From positions 1,116,001 to 1,180,000 of the forward strand of contig NZ_JBGKAD010000001.1 of the NCBI RefSeq assembly GCF_041361345.1: a stretch of 64,000 bases of DNA, written 5' to 3'. The DNA is from Halobaculum sp. MBLA0147. Lineage in GTDB: Archaea; Halobacteriota; Halobacteria; Halobacteriales; Haloferacaceae. The position numbers were made by a program, and so were the translations under genes. Below the pieces are notes generated by a model. It saw only the letters and a program-made list of their open reading frames with translations, searched no databases and had not been told where the DNA came from. This document shows positions 52,507-61,351 of the stretch, piece after piece (position 1 is the first letter of the stretch; each line of letters starts with the position of its first letter).

Positions 52507-53189
52507 TCCGTCTCGTCGTCGCCGTCGCGCTGGCCGTCGGGTTGCTCGCACTCGCCGCGCCGGCGGTCGAGCGGGCGACCGTCCAGCGGACTACGGGGGC
52601 ACTCGACCGCGGCGCGACGGCGCTCGCGTCGGCGAGCGACGAGTTGACCGCGACCGCGCCGCCGGTCCCGCTCGCGACCCCTGGCGCACGACGACTCGTC
52701 GAGGTCCGACTCCCGTCACCCGGGCCGACGGCCGCGCCGGTCCACCACCTGCGACTCCGGTGTCACGGCCCCAAGCGGCTCCAGTTCGTCGGGAGCGTCG
52801 GCGGGCGACGCCACACCACGAGCGTCGCGATCGACTGGCCGGTCGCACTCGTGACCGGAGCGAGCGGGAGGATCGGAGCGACCGGACCGACTGGATCGGA
52901 GCGCGACCCGGAGCGCGGCGGTCTCGGCCTCGAGAACGACGCCTCGGGAGACACCGCCGTGGACACGACCCTCGCGGTCGGGCTCCACAGAGTCGCCGGG
53001 CGACCGACCGTCGTCGTCGGACGAGCTTCCGGCGGCCACGTCCGGGGTGACGGACGAGCAGCGCGCAGAGCGGGGAGCGAGAACGGAGTCGATGGGGGAG
53101 AGCGACGCCGAAGTTCAAGTACGGAGACGGAACCACCCACGGTGTGTTCGACGACAGCGAGTGGGGTGTCCCGTCGGTCGACGACCTGA
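52503..53189 (+). CDS. Membrane-anchored accessory protein of the second pilus locus (DUF7311-like)
   Basis: The 228-residue product starts with one N-terminal helix, LVVAVALAVGLLALAAPAVERA, either a signal anchor or a pilin-like helix; no prepilin cleavage site stands out. A domain of about 100 residues follows, with beta-prone text (RRLVEVRLP, HHLRLRCHGPKRLQFVG, TTSVAIDWPVAL). The last 80 residues are Gly/Thr/Arg/Ser-rich. GTG 52503 overlaps its predecessor by four bases, while its 3' end overlaps the ATPase start by 46 bases. I infer its role from its location. Confidence 0.6.
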   Translation: MIRLVVAVALAVGLLALAAPAVERATVQRTTGALDRGATALASASDELTATAPPVPLATPGARRLVEVRLPSPGPTAAPVHHLRLRCHGPKRLQFVGSVGGRRHTTSVAIDWPVALVTGASGRIGATGPTGSERDPERGGLGLENDASGDTAVDTTLAVGLHRVAGRPTVVVGRASGGHVRGDGRAARRAGSENGVDGGERRRSSSTETEPPTVCSTTASGVSRRSTT

Positions 53190-55435
53190 GAGACGAACTG
53201 CGGCGACGGACCGAGGCGTCGAGTAGACGACGTTCGGACCGGAGTGGAGACGCCCCCCAGAGCCACTGTGACTGTACGACGACGGTCGAGTCGGGGGAGG
53301 GCGACGACGACCCGACACTCGTCGTCGACGCGAGCGACTGTCGAGGGTCGTCACCTCCGGCCACCGCAGATCCGGACGGGACTCGACCCGCGACACGAGC
53401 GCCCCGTGGTTGCCTCTGGCGGGCGACCGGGTGTCGGGCGACGGTCGTCGCCGCACTCGCCGACCGTGAGGTGACGACCGTCGCGTGTCGGTCCGACGGG
53501 TGGATCGAGACGTACGCGGGCGACGGACTGACGCTGCTGCTCGCCGCGGGGCGCTTTCACGCGCGAGTCCAGGGGTACGACGACCGACTCGCCGCCCGTG
53601 TCCGTCGGGACCCCGTCGACGCGGCACGCGCGGCGACCGGACGCACCGGTCCGGTCGGACGACTCCTCGGAGAGACGGGGCTCGGACCCGTCGTCGGCGC
53701 CCTCCTCGACGACAGACAAACCGGAGACGAGGGCGACGACGGGGGCGGTGTCGGGTGGACGGCCGCTCTCCCGCCGCCGGCCGAGGGACCGACCTGTGCG
53801 CTCGGTCGCGTCCGTGCACCACCACAACCGGTCGACACGGTCGCCGACCGCCACGAACTCGACACCGGTGCGGTCGTCCGTCGGGTCCAGAACGACGCCG
53901 ACACCGAGCGCCTCCACCTGACGCCGTTCTGTGTCGGACTCACGAACGGTGCACGTCGACTGCTCGCGGCGGCACACGACAGGCTCGCACGTGGCGTGGT
54001 CGACGGCGGGGGTCGTGCCGCCGAGCGGGCCGTCCGAACCGTCGCCGAGTCCGAGGGTGTCGCCACCGACGGCGGTGTCGGTAGCGGCGACACGGTCGCG
54101 TCCGCCGCCGTCGCCGTGGACCCCCCGCTCGACCGGTTGGCCGACGTGCTCGACAGACACACTCGCGGGTTGGGGTTCCTCGGCGACCTCGTCGCGACAC
54201 CAGGTGTGACGGACTGTCTCGTGTCGGCGCCGGTCGTAGAGACGCCGGTGTCGGTCCGCGTGGACGGCGACCGTGCGATCACGAACGTCTGGCTGACGGA
54301 GTCGGACGCGCGGACCCTCGCCTCGCGGGTCCGTGCCGAGAGTGGGCGCGGACTCTCGCGAGCCAGTCCGACCGCAGACGCGACGGTCGACGGCGTCCGG
54401 GTCGCCGCCGTCACCGATCCGCTCAGTGACGGCCCTGGGTTCGCGCTGCGGACGGCGGCACGTGGCGACGACGCGACCGGGCGAGCTGGGAGTCGGACGA
54501 CGAGTCGCGGGTCGGCGGGTGGTGCGACGAGCGGTGACGGGTCGCGGTGGACGCTCGCGCGACTCGTCGCGGCCGACACCCTCCCGCCGCGAGCGGCCGC
54601 ACTCCTCTCGTTGGCAGTCGACCGCGGGGCGGCGGGGCTCGTCGCTGGCCCGCGCGGTGCCGGGAAGACAACGGCCCTGGGGGCGCTCCTGTGGGAACTC
54701 TCGCCGGACGTACGGACGCTCGCGGTGGAGGACACCGCCGAACTCCCACTCGCCGCGCTGCGGGCGGCCGGCCGAGACGTACAACGACTCGCGGTCGGGA
54801 CGGACGACGACGCGGCGGCCTCGCCGACTGCGGCCGTCAGGACCGCACTCCGGCTGGGCGAGGGGGCACTCGTCGTGGGCGAAGTTCGGGGACGAGAGGC
54901 GCAGGCGCTGTACGAGGCGATGCGCGTCGGTGCCGCCGCGGAGACGGTGCTCGGGACGATCCACGGGAGCGACGCCGCGAGTGTGTACGAGCGGGTCGTC
55001 TCCGACTTGGGTGTCGCCGCGTCTGCCTTCGGCGCGACCGACTTCGTCTGCGCGCTCGGTGCGGATCACCGCCTCGTCGAACTCGCCGAAGTTCGGCCCG
55101 TGGAGGAGGGTGATTCGGTCACCTTCGCCACCCTGTTCGACCGGGACGGCGCGACGGGACGCGTCCGGCGTGGCGACAGTCGCCTCCTGGCGACCCTGAC
55201 GCACCCCGAGGACTCCTACGGCGACACACTCGACGAACTCGCCGCTCGCGCGGAGTGTGCGCGGCGACTGGCCGATCTCGGGCGCGGAGAGACCGCGACC
55301 CTTCGCGCCACGGACGCGACTCGACCGGACGCGACTCGACCGGGCGGACGCGCCGACGACCCGACCTGGTCGGACGGGGGCGCCGGCGACTCGACCCGAC
55401 CGGACGAGTTCGGCACGGAAGGGGACGACGCGTGA
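53144..55435 (+). CDS. Second pilus/TadA-type ATPase with cysteine-rich N terminus
   Basis: This 763-residue ATPase is distant from the one at 3052. It has a Walker A GPRGAGKT (502-509), an Asp box VEDTAEL (528-534), a Walker B ALVVGEVRG (575-583) and a His box TVLGTIHGSD (601-610). The first 120 residues carry six cysteines (HCDC, ADC-type DC, GCLW, GC, AC), suggesting a zinc-binding N-terminal domain, which classic PilB does not show in this form. Large Gly/Asp/Arg-rich inserts occupy about 190-215 and 440-466. The stop overlaps the membrane gene at 55432 as GTGA. It probably forms one machine with that gene and the two short ones upstream. Confidence 0.85.
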   Translation: MFDDSEWGVPSVDDLRDELRRRTEASSRRRSDRSGDAPQSHCDCTTTVESGEGDDDPTLVVDASDCRGSSPPATADPDGTRPATRAPRGCLWRATGCRATVVAALADREVTTVACRSDGWIETYAGDGLTLLLAAGRFHARVQGYDDRLAARVRRDPVDAARAATGRTGPVGRLLGETGLGPVVGALLDDRQTGDEGDDGGGVGWTAALPPPAEGPTCALGRVRAPPQPVDTVADRHELDTGAVVRRVQNDADTERLHLTPFCVGLTNGARRLLAAAHDRLARGVVDGGGRAAERAVRTVAESEGVATDGGVGSGDTVASAAVAVDPPLDRLADVLDRHTRGLGFLGDLVATPGVTDCLVSAPVVETPVSVRVDGDRAITNVWLTESDARTLASRVRAESGRGLSRASPTADATVDGVRVAAVTDPLSDGPGFALRTAARGDDATGRAGSRTTSRGSAGGATSGDGSRWTLARLVAADTLPPRAAALLSLAVDRGAAGLVAGPRGAGKTTALGALLWELSPDVRTLAVEDTAELPLAALRAAGRDVQRLAVGTDDDAAASPTAAVRTALRLGEGALVVGEVRGREAQALYEAMRVGAAAETVLGTIHGSDAASVYERVVSDLGVAASAFGATDFVCALGADHRLVELAEVRPVEEGDSVTFATLFDRDGATGRVRRGDSRLLATLTHPEDSYGDTLDELAARAECARRLADLGRGETATLRATDATRPDATRPGGRADDPTWSDGGAGDSTRPDEFGTEGDDA

Positions 55436-57279
55436 GCGACCCACCGCTCCCTCGGGTCTCGCCGTGTCTCCGGCTGCTCCGTGAGGTGTGCCGTCGTCTC
55501 CTCGCTCGCTTCCGCCGGTCTCCGCTCCCGTCTCCGACCCCGCTGCTCGCGACACTCGCGCGGTGGTGGCCGTGGCCCGTCGCCGTCGGGTCGGAACTGA
55601 CGGCCGCGGTTCGACTGTTGGCGTCGCCCGACGACCCGGACCACCGGGCAACGCGCGTGGTCGCGGCGGGGTACACCTGCGGGGTGGTGGCGTGGCTGTT
55701 CGGGACGATAGCGCTCGCCACACTCGCGTCGGTGGACTCGCCGCCAGTCTCCGTCCCGCTCGTCGCCGTCGGCACGCTGCCGCTGGCGGCCGGACTCGGT
55801 GTCACCCACGTCGTCCACAGGCTCCCCGTGTGGCGTGCGACGTTCCGGCGGACACGTGCACTCGGTGCCGTGACGACGGTCGTCGGGCTCGTCGCACTCG
55901 GCGGCCGACTCTCTCCGACGCCGGAGTCCGCGGCGCGGTTCGGTGCGGAGGCCGGTCACGGCCCACTCGCCGACTCGCTCGCACGACACGTCGACGCGGC
56001 CCGTGGGCGGCACACTGCGGGGCTGACGGCGTGGGCGGACGCGTGGCGCGAGTGGTTCCCGGCGCTCGACAGAGCCGCCTCGCTCCTCGTCGCCGGTGTC
56101 GCGGCACCCGAGTCGGACAGAGACCGGACGCTCGACAGAGCCGTCGTGACGGTCGGCGACGCGGTCGAGTCGCGCGCCGCGACGTTCGCCGACGACGTGC
56201 GTGGCCCGCTCACCGCGTTGTACGCGCTCGGCGTGCTGCTCCCACTCGCACTCGTCGGTGCGGTCCCCGCGGCGGCCGTCGCCGGTGTCCCAGTCGGTCC
56301 GGTCACGTTCGTCGTCGTCTACGACCTGCTGTTGCCGCTGTGTGTGGCGGTCGCCGGAGCGCGGGTGGTGCTCGCGCGACCGGTCGCGTTCCCGCCCCCT
56401 GCCGTCTCGCTCGATCACGAGGCGGTGTCCGACCAGACGCGAGTCGCCGTCGTCGCCGGAGTCGCGGCCGCCGTCGTCGCAGCCCTCGCCGGATGGTGGC
56501 TCCTCGACCCGTGGGCTGCGGGTGTCGCCGCAGTCGGGGTCGGTAGCGGGGTGACGCTGACGCTCGTCGCACGGCCCGCCGTCGTACTCCGACAGCGGGT
56601 GCTCGCACTGGAACGCGGACTGCCCGACGCGCTCGCGCTGGTGGGACGACGGGTCGCCGCAGGGGAGACGGTCGAGACTGCGGTCGCCGACGTGGGCGAG
56701 ACGCTGTCCGGCCCCGTCGGCACGGCGTTCACCGCCGCCGGGAGGCGCCAGCGGACACTCGGTGTCGGAATCGAGCGTGCGTTCCTCGGAGACCGGGGTC
56801 CGTTCGTCCGCCTGCCGACGAACCACGGTCGAGCTGTCGCGGCGTTGCTCGCTGCCGCGGTGACCGCCGGGCGTCCCGCCGGTGCCGTCTTGCTCGGCGA
56901 GGCCCAGCGGCTGGAGACGCTCCGCGACCACGAACGGCGAGCGCGACGCGAGGTGTCGTCGGTGACGACGACGCTCTCGAACACCGCCGCCGTGTTCGGT
57001 CCACTCGTCGGTGGTGCGACCGTCGCGCTCGCCGGTCGTCTCGACGGCTCGACCGCGACGGCGGCGCTGGCCGGCGACGGCGGGGTGCTGCCGGTGCCGC
57101 TGCTCGGGACGGCCGTCGGCGGGTACCTGCTCGCCCTCGCGGTCGTGCTCCCGACGCTGGCGACGGCACTGGAGACGGGTCTCGACGGGTACGGTGTCGC
57201 AGTTCGCGTCGGACGGACCACCGCCGTGGCGACGGTGACCTACCTCGCGAGTGTCTGTGCGACGGGTGTGATCCTCTGA
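55432..57279 (+). CDS. Second pilus platform protein, T2SSF type (TadC-like)
   Basis: This 615-residue membrane protein is paired with the ATPase upstream. It has several helices: CGVVAWLFGTIALATLASV (about 78-96), LVAVGTLPLAAGLGVTHVV, another near 140-155, a cluster at 260-310 and 325-380, and two at the end (VLPVPLLGTAVGGYLLALAVVLPTLATAL and VATVTYLASVCATGVIL). Soluble segments with LPDALALVGRRVAAGETVETAVADVGE and VGIERAF are typical of T2SSF cytoplasmic halves. GTG 55432 overlaps the ATPase stop. The next gene is guaB on the other strand 62 bases away; no pilin-like genes follow. Confidence 0.8.
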   Translation: MSDPPLPRVSPCLRLLREVCRRLLARFRRSPLPSPTPLLATLARWWPWPVAVGSELTAAVRLLASPDDPDHRATRVVAAGYTCGVVAWLFGTIALATLASVDSPPVSVPLVAVGTLPLAAGLGVTHVVHRLPVWRATFRRTRALGAVTTVVGLVALGGRLSPTPESAARFGAEAGHGPLADSLARHVDAARGRHTAGLTAWADAWREWFPALDRAASLLVAGVAAPESDRDRTLDRAVVTVGDAVESRAATFADDVRGPLTALYALGVLLPLALVGAVPAAAVAGVPVGPVTFVVVYDLLLPLCVAVAGARVVLARPVAFPPPAVSLDHEAVSDQTRVAVVAGVAAAVVAALAGWWLLDPWAAGVAAVGVGSGVTLTLVARPAVVLRQRVLALERGLPDALALVGRRVAAGETVETAVADVGETLSGPVGTAFTAAGRRQRTLGVGIERAFLGDRGPFVRLPTNHGRAVAALLAAAVTAGRPAGAVLLGEAQRLETLRDHERRARREVSSVTTTLSNTAAVFGPLVGGATVALAGRLDGSTATAALAGDGGVLPVPLLGTAVGGYLLALAVVLPTLATALETGLDGYGVAVRVGRTTAVATVTYLASVCATGVIL

Positions 57280-57341
57280 GCCTCTCCGTCGACCGGTGGA
57301 GACCGCTCGCAGTCAGGTTACTCTACCGGCAGTGCGACCGC

Positions 57342-58838
57342 TCACTCGTTGGGCGAGTAGTTCGGTGCCTCGTCGGTGATCGTCACGTCGTGCGGGTGCC
57401 CCTCGGTCTGGCCGGCCTGCGAGACGCGGACGAACTCCGCCGTCTGCCGGACCTCCTCGAGCGTCTCGGCGCCGACGTAGCCCATCCCCGAGCGCATCCC
57501 GCCGACCAACTGGTGGAGTTCGGAGGCGAGCGGGCCCTTGTACGGTGTCGCCGCCTCGACACCCTCGGGGACGAACTCCTCGCCCTCCTCCTCGTCTTTG
57601 AGGTAGCGGTCGCCGCCGCCCTCGCTCATCGCGCCGACCGACCCCATCCCGCGGTACTGTTTGTACCGCTTGCCGTTCATCGTGATGACGCGACCGGGTG
57701 CCTCCTCCGTGCCGGCGAAGTACGAGCCGAGCATCACTGCGTGTGCGCCGGCGGCGACGGCCTTGATCGCGTCGCCGGAGTACCTGATCCCGCCGTCGGC
57801 GATCACCGGCACGTCGTGTGACTCGGCGACCTCCGCGACCTCCGCGACGGCCGTGATCTGTGGCATCCCGGCACCGGAGACGACGCGCGTGGTACAGATC
57901 GACCCCGGACCGATCCCGACCTTGATCCCGTCCGCGAAGTCGACACAGGCCTCCGCCGCCTCGCGGGTGCCGACGTTCCCGACGACCACGTCCGCGTCGA
58001 CCTCCGCGGTGATCGCCTCCGCGGCGTCCAACACGTTCAGGTTGTGGGCGTGCGCGCAGTCGATGAACAACACGTCGGCGCCGGCCTCGTCGGCCGCGAC
58101 GGCGCGTTCCTCCTCGAACGGGCCGACGGCGACCCCGACGCGCAACGAGCCGGACTCGTCGCGTGCGGCGTCGGTGTGTTCCCGTCGCTGGAGCACACCC
58201 TGCATCGTCACCAGCCCGACGAGGTGATCCTCGTCGTCGACGACCGGGACACGCTCGATCTTGTGGTCGTACATCAGCTCCAGCGCGTCGCGGGGTGTCA
58301 CGTCCTCGGGCGCGGTGATGACCTCGTCGGTCATCGCCTCGCGGACGGCGTCCGACTCGCCGACCTCGAGGTACGGCCGGATGTCCGTGCCGGAGATGAT
58401 CCCGAGCACGCGGTCCTCGTCGTCGACGACCGGCGCACCCGACACCTCCTCGTCCTCCATCATCCCGTCGACCTCTCGGACGGTCTGGTCCGGACTCGCG
58501 GTGACGACGTTCTCGCGACGGATCACGAGTTCGTCGGCTCGCTTGACCCGCTCGACCTCCGCGACCACCTGCTCGACGGTCATGTTGCGGTGGAGGACAC
58601 CGAGTCCTCCGCGTCGAGCCATCTCGATCGCCAACTCGCTCTCGGTGACCGTGTCCATCGCCGCCGACAGCACCGGAACGGTCAACTCGACGTTCTTCGA
58701 CACACGTGTCGACACGTCGGCCTCGTCCGGTTCGACGCGGCTCTCCGCCGGGCGGAGTAACACGTCGTCGAAGGTCAGCGCCTCGGGTACCCGCAGCTTC
58801 TCGGTGAACTGAGCGTCCGAAGGAGCGTCTCTCTCCAT
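57342..58838 (-). CDS. guaB: Inosine-5'-monophosphate dehydrogenase
   Basis: This enzyme catalyses NAD-dependent oxidation of IMP to XMP, the committed step to GMP. It is 498 residues. The TIM-barrel start [27 protein letters not shown] is normal. Two CBS domains are inserted at about 100-215, with [21 protein letters not shown] and the second around [16 protein letters not shown]. The catalytic loop [20 protein letters not shown] contains the active-site Cys, and [14 protein letters not shown]-type [14 protein letters not shown] is also present. The flap [16 protein letters not shown] is intact. ATG 58838 is used as the first residue of the protein; a TATA (ACGTTTTTCA) lies at 58861-58870. 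Confidence 0.96.
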   Translation of the reverse strand: MERDAPSDAQFTEKLRVPEALTFDDVLLRPAESRVEPDEADVSTRVSKNVELTVPVLSAAMDTVTESELAIEMARRGGLGVLHRNMTVEQVVAEVERVKRADELVIRRENVVTASPDQTVREVDGMMEDEEVSGAPVVDDEDRVLGIISGTDIRPYLEVGESDAVREAMTDEVITAPEDVTPRDALELMYDHKIERVPVVDDEDHLVGLVTMQGVLQRREHTDAARDESGSLRVGVAVGPFEEERAVAADEAGADVLFIDCAHAHNLNVLDAAEAITAEVDADVVVGNVGTREAAEACVDFADGIKVGIGPGSICTTRVVSGAGMPQITAVAEVAEVAESHDVPVIADGGIRYSGDAIKAVAAGAHAVMLGSYFAGTEEAPGRVITMNGKRYKQYRGMGSVGAMSEGGGDRYLKDEEEGEEFVPEGVEAATPYKGPLASELHQLVGGMRSGMGYVGAETLEEVRQTAEFVRVSQAGQTEGHPHDVTITDEAPNYSPNE

Positions 58839-58968
58839 GTCGTCGGTCCGAATGGATCGGTGAAAAACGTTGTGTGGTCGACTCGCCTCGAGAAGCCGTG
58901 TCACGCTCGTGTCGACCGTCGGCGCTGGCCGGAGGACGTGGCTATCGGTGGACTGACACGTAGCGAGC

Positions 58969-59002
58969 GGAAGCTCACCTCTTCAGGGGTGGGAGGATGT
59001 CA
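58969..59002 (+). repeat. Solo TnpB-type end hairpin in a non-coding gap
   Basis: The gap 58839-59174 has no convincing gene. It holds GGAAGCTCACCTCTTCAGGG then GTGGGAGGATGTCA. This matches, in order and spacing, the minus-strand sequence at 29240-29209 (GGAAACCCACCCCTTCAGGG then GTGGGAGGAAGC). The stem here is CACCTC/GGGGTG with one G-T pair. No tnpB remains beside it. AT-rich TTTATAATAAAC occurs at 59091-59102. Confidence 0.6.
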
Positions 59003-59174
59003 AACGACTCGTCCAGCCGACACCGAGACGGCGGCCGAGCCGACGATACTACACTACTCGCTCCGGAAATCCGAGAGATCGTAACTCGCCTTTATAATAA
59101 ACGCCGTCGACTGCTCGGTGCGTGCGGGCACTTCTCACACAACGCTTATGATTCCACTCCGGTACTGTTCGTGT

Positions 59175-59387
59175 ATGCAGTCCGAGATCGCTACGCGTTC
59201 GAGCACCGTCGACGAGGAGTGGACCGCCGGCGAGGCGGCGCCGACACTCGCGACGGGATTCGAAGCGTGGCGACCGTTCGGACGGCCGAAATGCGGGAAT
59301 CGGATGACACTCGTAGCCGGTCACGACGAGTCGTCACCGTCACCCCACCACCGTTCGGCCACCGGTGAGGCCCACCGGTATCGCTAG
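59175..59387 (+). CDS. Possible small protein, unrecognised
   Basis: An ATG at 59175 opens a 70-codon ORF (MQSEIATRSSTVDEEWTAGE...). A GCTTATGAT box at about 59146 lies at TATA distance. The product is soluble, with a single Cys (RPKCGNRM), and does not resemble any family I know. It stops four bases before the DUF5794-like start. A non-coding promoter segment is the alternative reading. Confidence 0.3.
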   Translation: MQSEIATRSSTVDEEWTAGEAAPTLATGFEAWRPFGRPKCGNRMTLVAGHDESSPSPHHRSATGEAHRYR

Positions 59388-59390
59388 TCG

Positions 59391-60659
59391 ATGAGCACCT
59401 CACGTCACCCGGTCGCCTACCGACTCGAACAGTTGGTCGGCGGCCCGACGAAGCTGTTGGCGACGGTGATGGCCCTCCCGCTCGTCGACGGCATCTTCCC
59501 GGCACTCGTGTTGGCCGGCACGTTGGAACAGGGCCCGCTGCGGATCGTCGAGACCGGGCTGTTGATCTTCGGCGGCTCGGCGACGATGGCGGTCATCCTC
59601 GCGGAGATGGACGGCTCGCGCCGCGAGCAGGTCGCCTCGATTCTGGTGTTGGCGGCCGTGTTGCTCCCGGTCGCCGCCGTGGAGGCGGCGATGGCCGAGA
59701 CCATCCGGAGTCTGATCGACATGCCGCGGTTCAAGCGGTTCGCCGCGCTGGTGATCCTGGCGGTCGCCGCGAAGACGGCCAGCGCGGAGGTCGGCGAACT
59801 GCTGCCACGTCCCGCCGCGATCATCGGATTGGGGCTGTTGGCGAGTGTCTCGCCGGCCGGGTTCCAGTTGGTCGTCGAGTTGGACCCGGGGTTGATGGTA
59901 CGCGCGGCGGCCGCCGCGGGTGTCGGCGTCGCCTTCGCGTTGGGCGTGGCGCTCACCGGACCGAAGCTCCGCGGGCGGGTCGACATCGACCGCTTCCGGT
60001 TCGGCTCGGCGGTCGCCTTGGGTGTGCTCGGGTTGTCGATCCTCGAGTTGGGGATCGTCGGCTCCGAGCACCCGGTCGCGCTGGGTGTCCTGCTCGTCAC
60101 GATGGTGTTCTCGTACGACCCCAGCGGGGACGGAGTGGTCGACGCCGCGGACGGGTCCGACGACGACTCCGACGGCTCGGACGACGCGGGCGCCGACGGC
60201 GACGAGACGGCGGTCGACGAGGGGACGACGGAGAGCGGTCGGACGGACCCCTACGAGTACCTGGACGACGACCCGGACACGCTCCCGGACGGCGTGGCCG
60301 GTGCCGAGAGCGACCCGGACCGCACGCCCGTGCCGACCGTCGACGAGGACGCGACCGTCGTCGCGGACGGCGAGGGGCACGACGTCGGCGCGCGTGGCGT
60401 CGTCTCGGCCCGCGAGAGTTGGGGCACCGAGGCGGCCATCGACCCCGTCGACGCCGAGAGCGAGGCGAGCGAGCGGACGGACGCCGACGGGGTTGCGCGG
60501 CCGGCTGCGAACGGATCGTCGGCCGACAGCGAGCGCCGGACCGATGCGGACGTGGAGCCGGAGTCGGATGAGGAGACGGAGTCCGGCGCGGAGTCGGACG
60601 CAGACCCGGAGTCCACGGAGTCCGCGGATCCGGTGGACGAGCGGGCGCCGTGGCTGTGA
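59391..60659 (+). CDS. DUF5794-like membrane protein
   Basis: The 422-residue product carries about seven hydrophobic segments within its first 240 residues (TKLLATVMALPLVDGIFPALVLAG, LLIFGGSATMAVILAE, ASILVLAAVLLPVAAVEA, FAALVILAVAAKTASAEVGELLPRPAAIIGLGLLA, and more). It resembles the haloarchaea-specific DUF5794 family, whose function is unknown. The last 190 residues are Asp/Glu/Ser-rich and disordered, with DPYEYLDDDPDTLPDG. ATG 59391 starts MSTSRHPVAYRLEQLVGGP. Confidence 0.72.
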   Translation: MSTSRHPVAYRLEQLVGGPTKLLATVMALPLVDGIFPALVLAGTLEQGPLRIVETGLLIFGGSATMAVILAEMDGSRREQVASILVLAAVLLPVAAVEAAMAETIRSLIDMPRFKRFAALVILAVAAKTASAEVGELLPRPAAIIGLGLLASVSPAGFQLVVELDPGLMVRAAAAAGVGVAFALGVALTGPKLRGRVDIDRFRFGSAVALGVLGLSILELGIVGSEHPVALGVLLVTMVFSYDPSGDGVVDAADGSDDDSDGSDDAGADGDETAVDEGTTESGRTDPYEYLDDDPDTLPDGVAGAESDPDRTPVPTVDEDATVVADGEGHDVGARGVVSARESWGTEAAIDPVDAESEASERTDADGVARPAANGSSADSERRTDADVEPESDEETESGAESDADPESTESADPVDERAPWL

Positions 60660-60834
60660 CGAGTGCCGTTGCTGTGACGGATGCCGGGTAGTGGCCGTTC
60701 TGGCGTCGACCGTCGGGTTTCGAGTCGGAGTAGTTCGGTGGGGGAGGTCTGGATCGTTCCTCGTGTGTCCAGCGTCGTCTCCCGCGTCGTCGCGCGACCG
60801 GGGGGTTTACCTCTCGGACGGCCGTCGTCGCGGT

Positions 60835-61056
60835 ATGAGCAACCGCGTGGTGCAGGGGCGGATGGTGACGCCCGAACGGCTGGCGGAGCTGGTGGAAGGG
60901 GAGTCCGTGATGGACGCCGAGGACATCGAGGACGCCGACCGCGACTGTCCCGACTGCGGCGGCGACGTGCTCTCCGTCGGCTACATGCCCGACGTGACCG
61001 CGTTCGTCACCGGCTACAAGTGTCAGGACTGCGACTGGAGCGAGCGCGAGGCGTGA
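60835..61056 (+). CDS. DUF5795-like small zinc-binding protein
   Basis: This 73-residue protein has two CxxC pairs (DCPDCGGDVL and YKCQDCDWSEREA) that should bind one zinc. Its N-terminal half reads MSNRVVQGRMVTPERLAELVEGESVMDAEDIEDADR. The pattern matches the haloarchaeal family DUF5795; its role is not known. ATG 60835 follows a GTTTACC box about 26 bases upstream, so the transcript is probably leaderless. It is the last chromosomal-type protein gene before tRNA-Trp. Confidence 0.75.
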   Translation: MSNRVVQGRMVTPERLAELVEGESVMDAEDIEDADRDCPDCGGDVLSVGYMPDVTAFVTGYKCQDCDWSEREA

Positions 61057-61123
61057 CGCCGTCGGGCGGGGCGTGGGGTGAATCGTAACCCCTTTACGCG
61101 ATTCTGTCGTGGACTCAGAGTGT

Positions 61124-61298
61124 GGGGTCGTGGCCCAGTCCGGTAGGGCGACTGACTCCAGAGGCACGCGCCCGGTGACGAGATCCAGACTGGTATACCG
61201 AGCGGTCGTCTGATCAACGCCCGCGATGACGACCCTCTGGAGAACCGAGGCGTCCCGGAGATATCAGTCGATCGGGGGTTCAAATCCCTCCGACCCCA
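61124..61298 (+). tRNA. tRNA-Trp (CCA anticodon) with 101-base intron
   Basis: Exon 1 is 61124-61161 and exon 2 is 61263-61298, with the acceptor arms GGGGTCG/CGACCCC pairing, discriminator A and T arm GGTTCAAATCC. The anticodon loop reads CTCCAGA after joining, so the anticodon is CCA. The intron lies after position 37, the standard archaeal site, and its flanks can form the bulge-helix-bulge cut by the tRNA splicing endonuclease. A TTTACGCG box at 61093 may be the promoter. Its 3' end borders foreign-looking DNA, so it is also the probable attachment site. Confidence 0.95.
61175..61248 (+). ncRNA. C/D-box guide RNA within the tRNA-Trp intron
   Basis: Boxes: C GTGACGA (61175-61181), D' CCGA (61198-61201), C' ATGACGA (61226-61232), D CCGA (61245-61248). 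The stretch CTCTGGAG before D pairs with the anticodon loop CTCCAGA, and the base five positions upstream of D faces C34. The stretch GACTGG before D' pairs with the exon-2 strand, and the base five upstream of D' faces U39 by a G-U pair. These are the two known 2'-O-methylation targets of this intron in Haloferax. Both D boxes are CCGA rather than CTGA. Confidence 0.85.
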
Positions 61299-61351
61299 TT
61301 CGAATTAAAAGCTTTGGGGAGCCGTAGCGCCGTTTCTGGGAGGTGGTCTGC

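Noticed and set aside
58997-59368. A 123-codon plus-strand ORF starting in the orphan IS-end hairpin
   Set aside because: It starts inside the hairpin's GGATGTCA, contains the AT-rich TTTATAATAAAC within its frame and changes composition midway. It reads like chance, not a gene.
61299-61351. A direct repeat of the tRNA-Trp 3' end within the window as the second attachment site
   Set aside because: I looked for a second copy of GGGGGTTCAAATCCCTCC downstream and found none before 64000. It may lie beyond the window.
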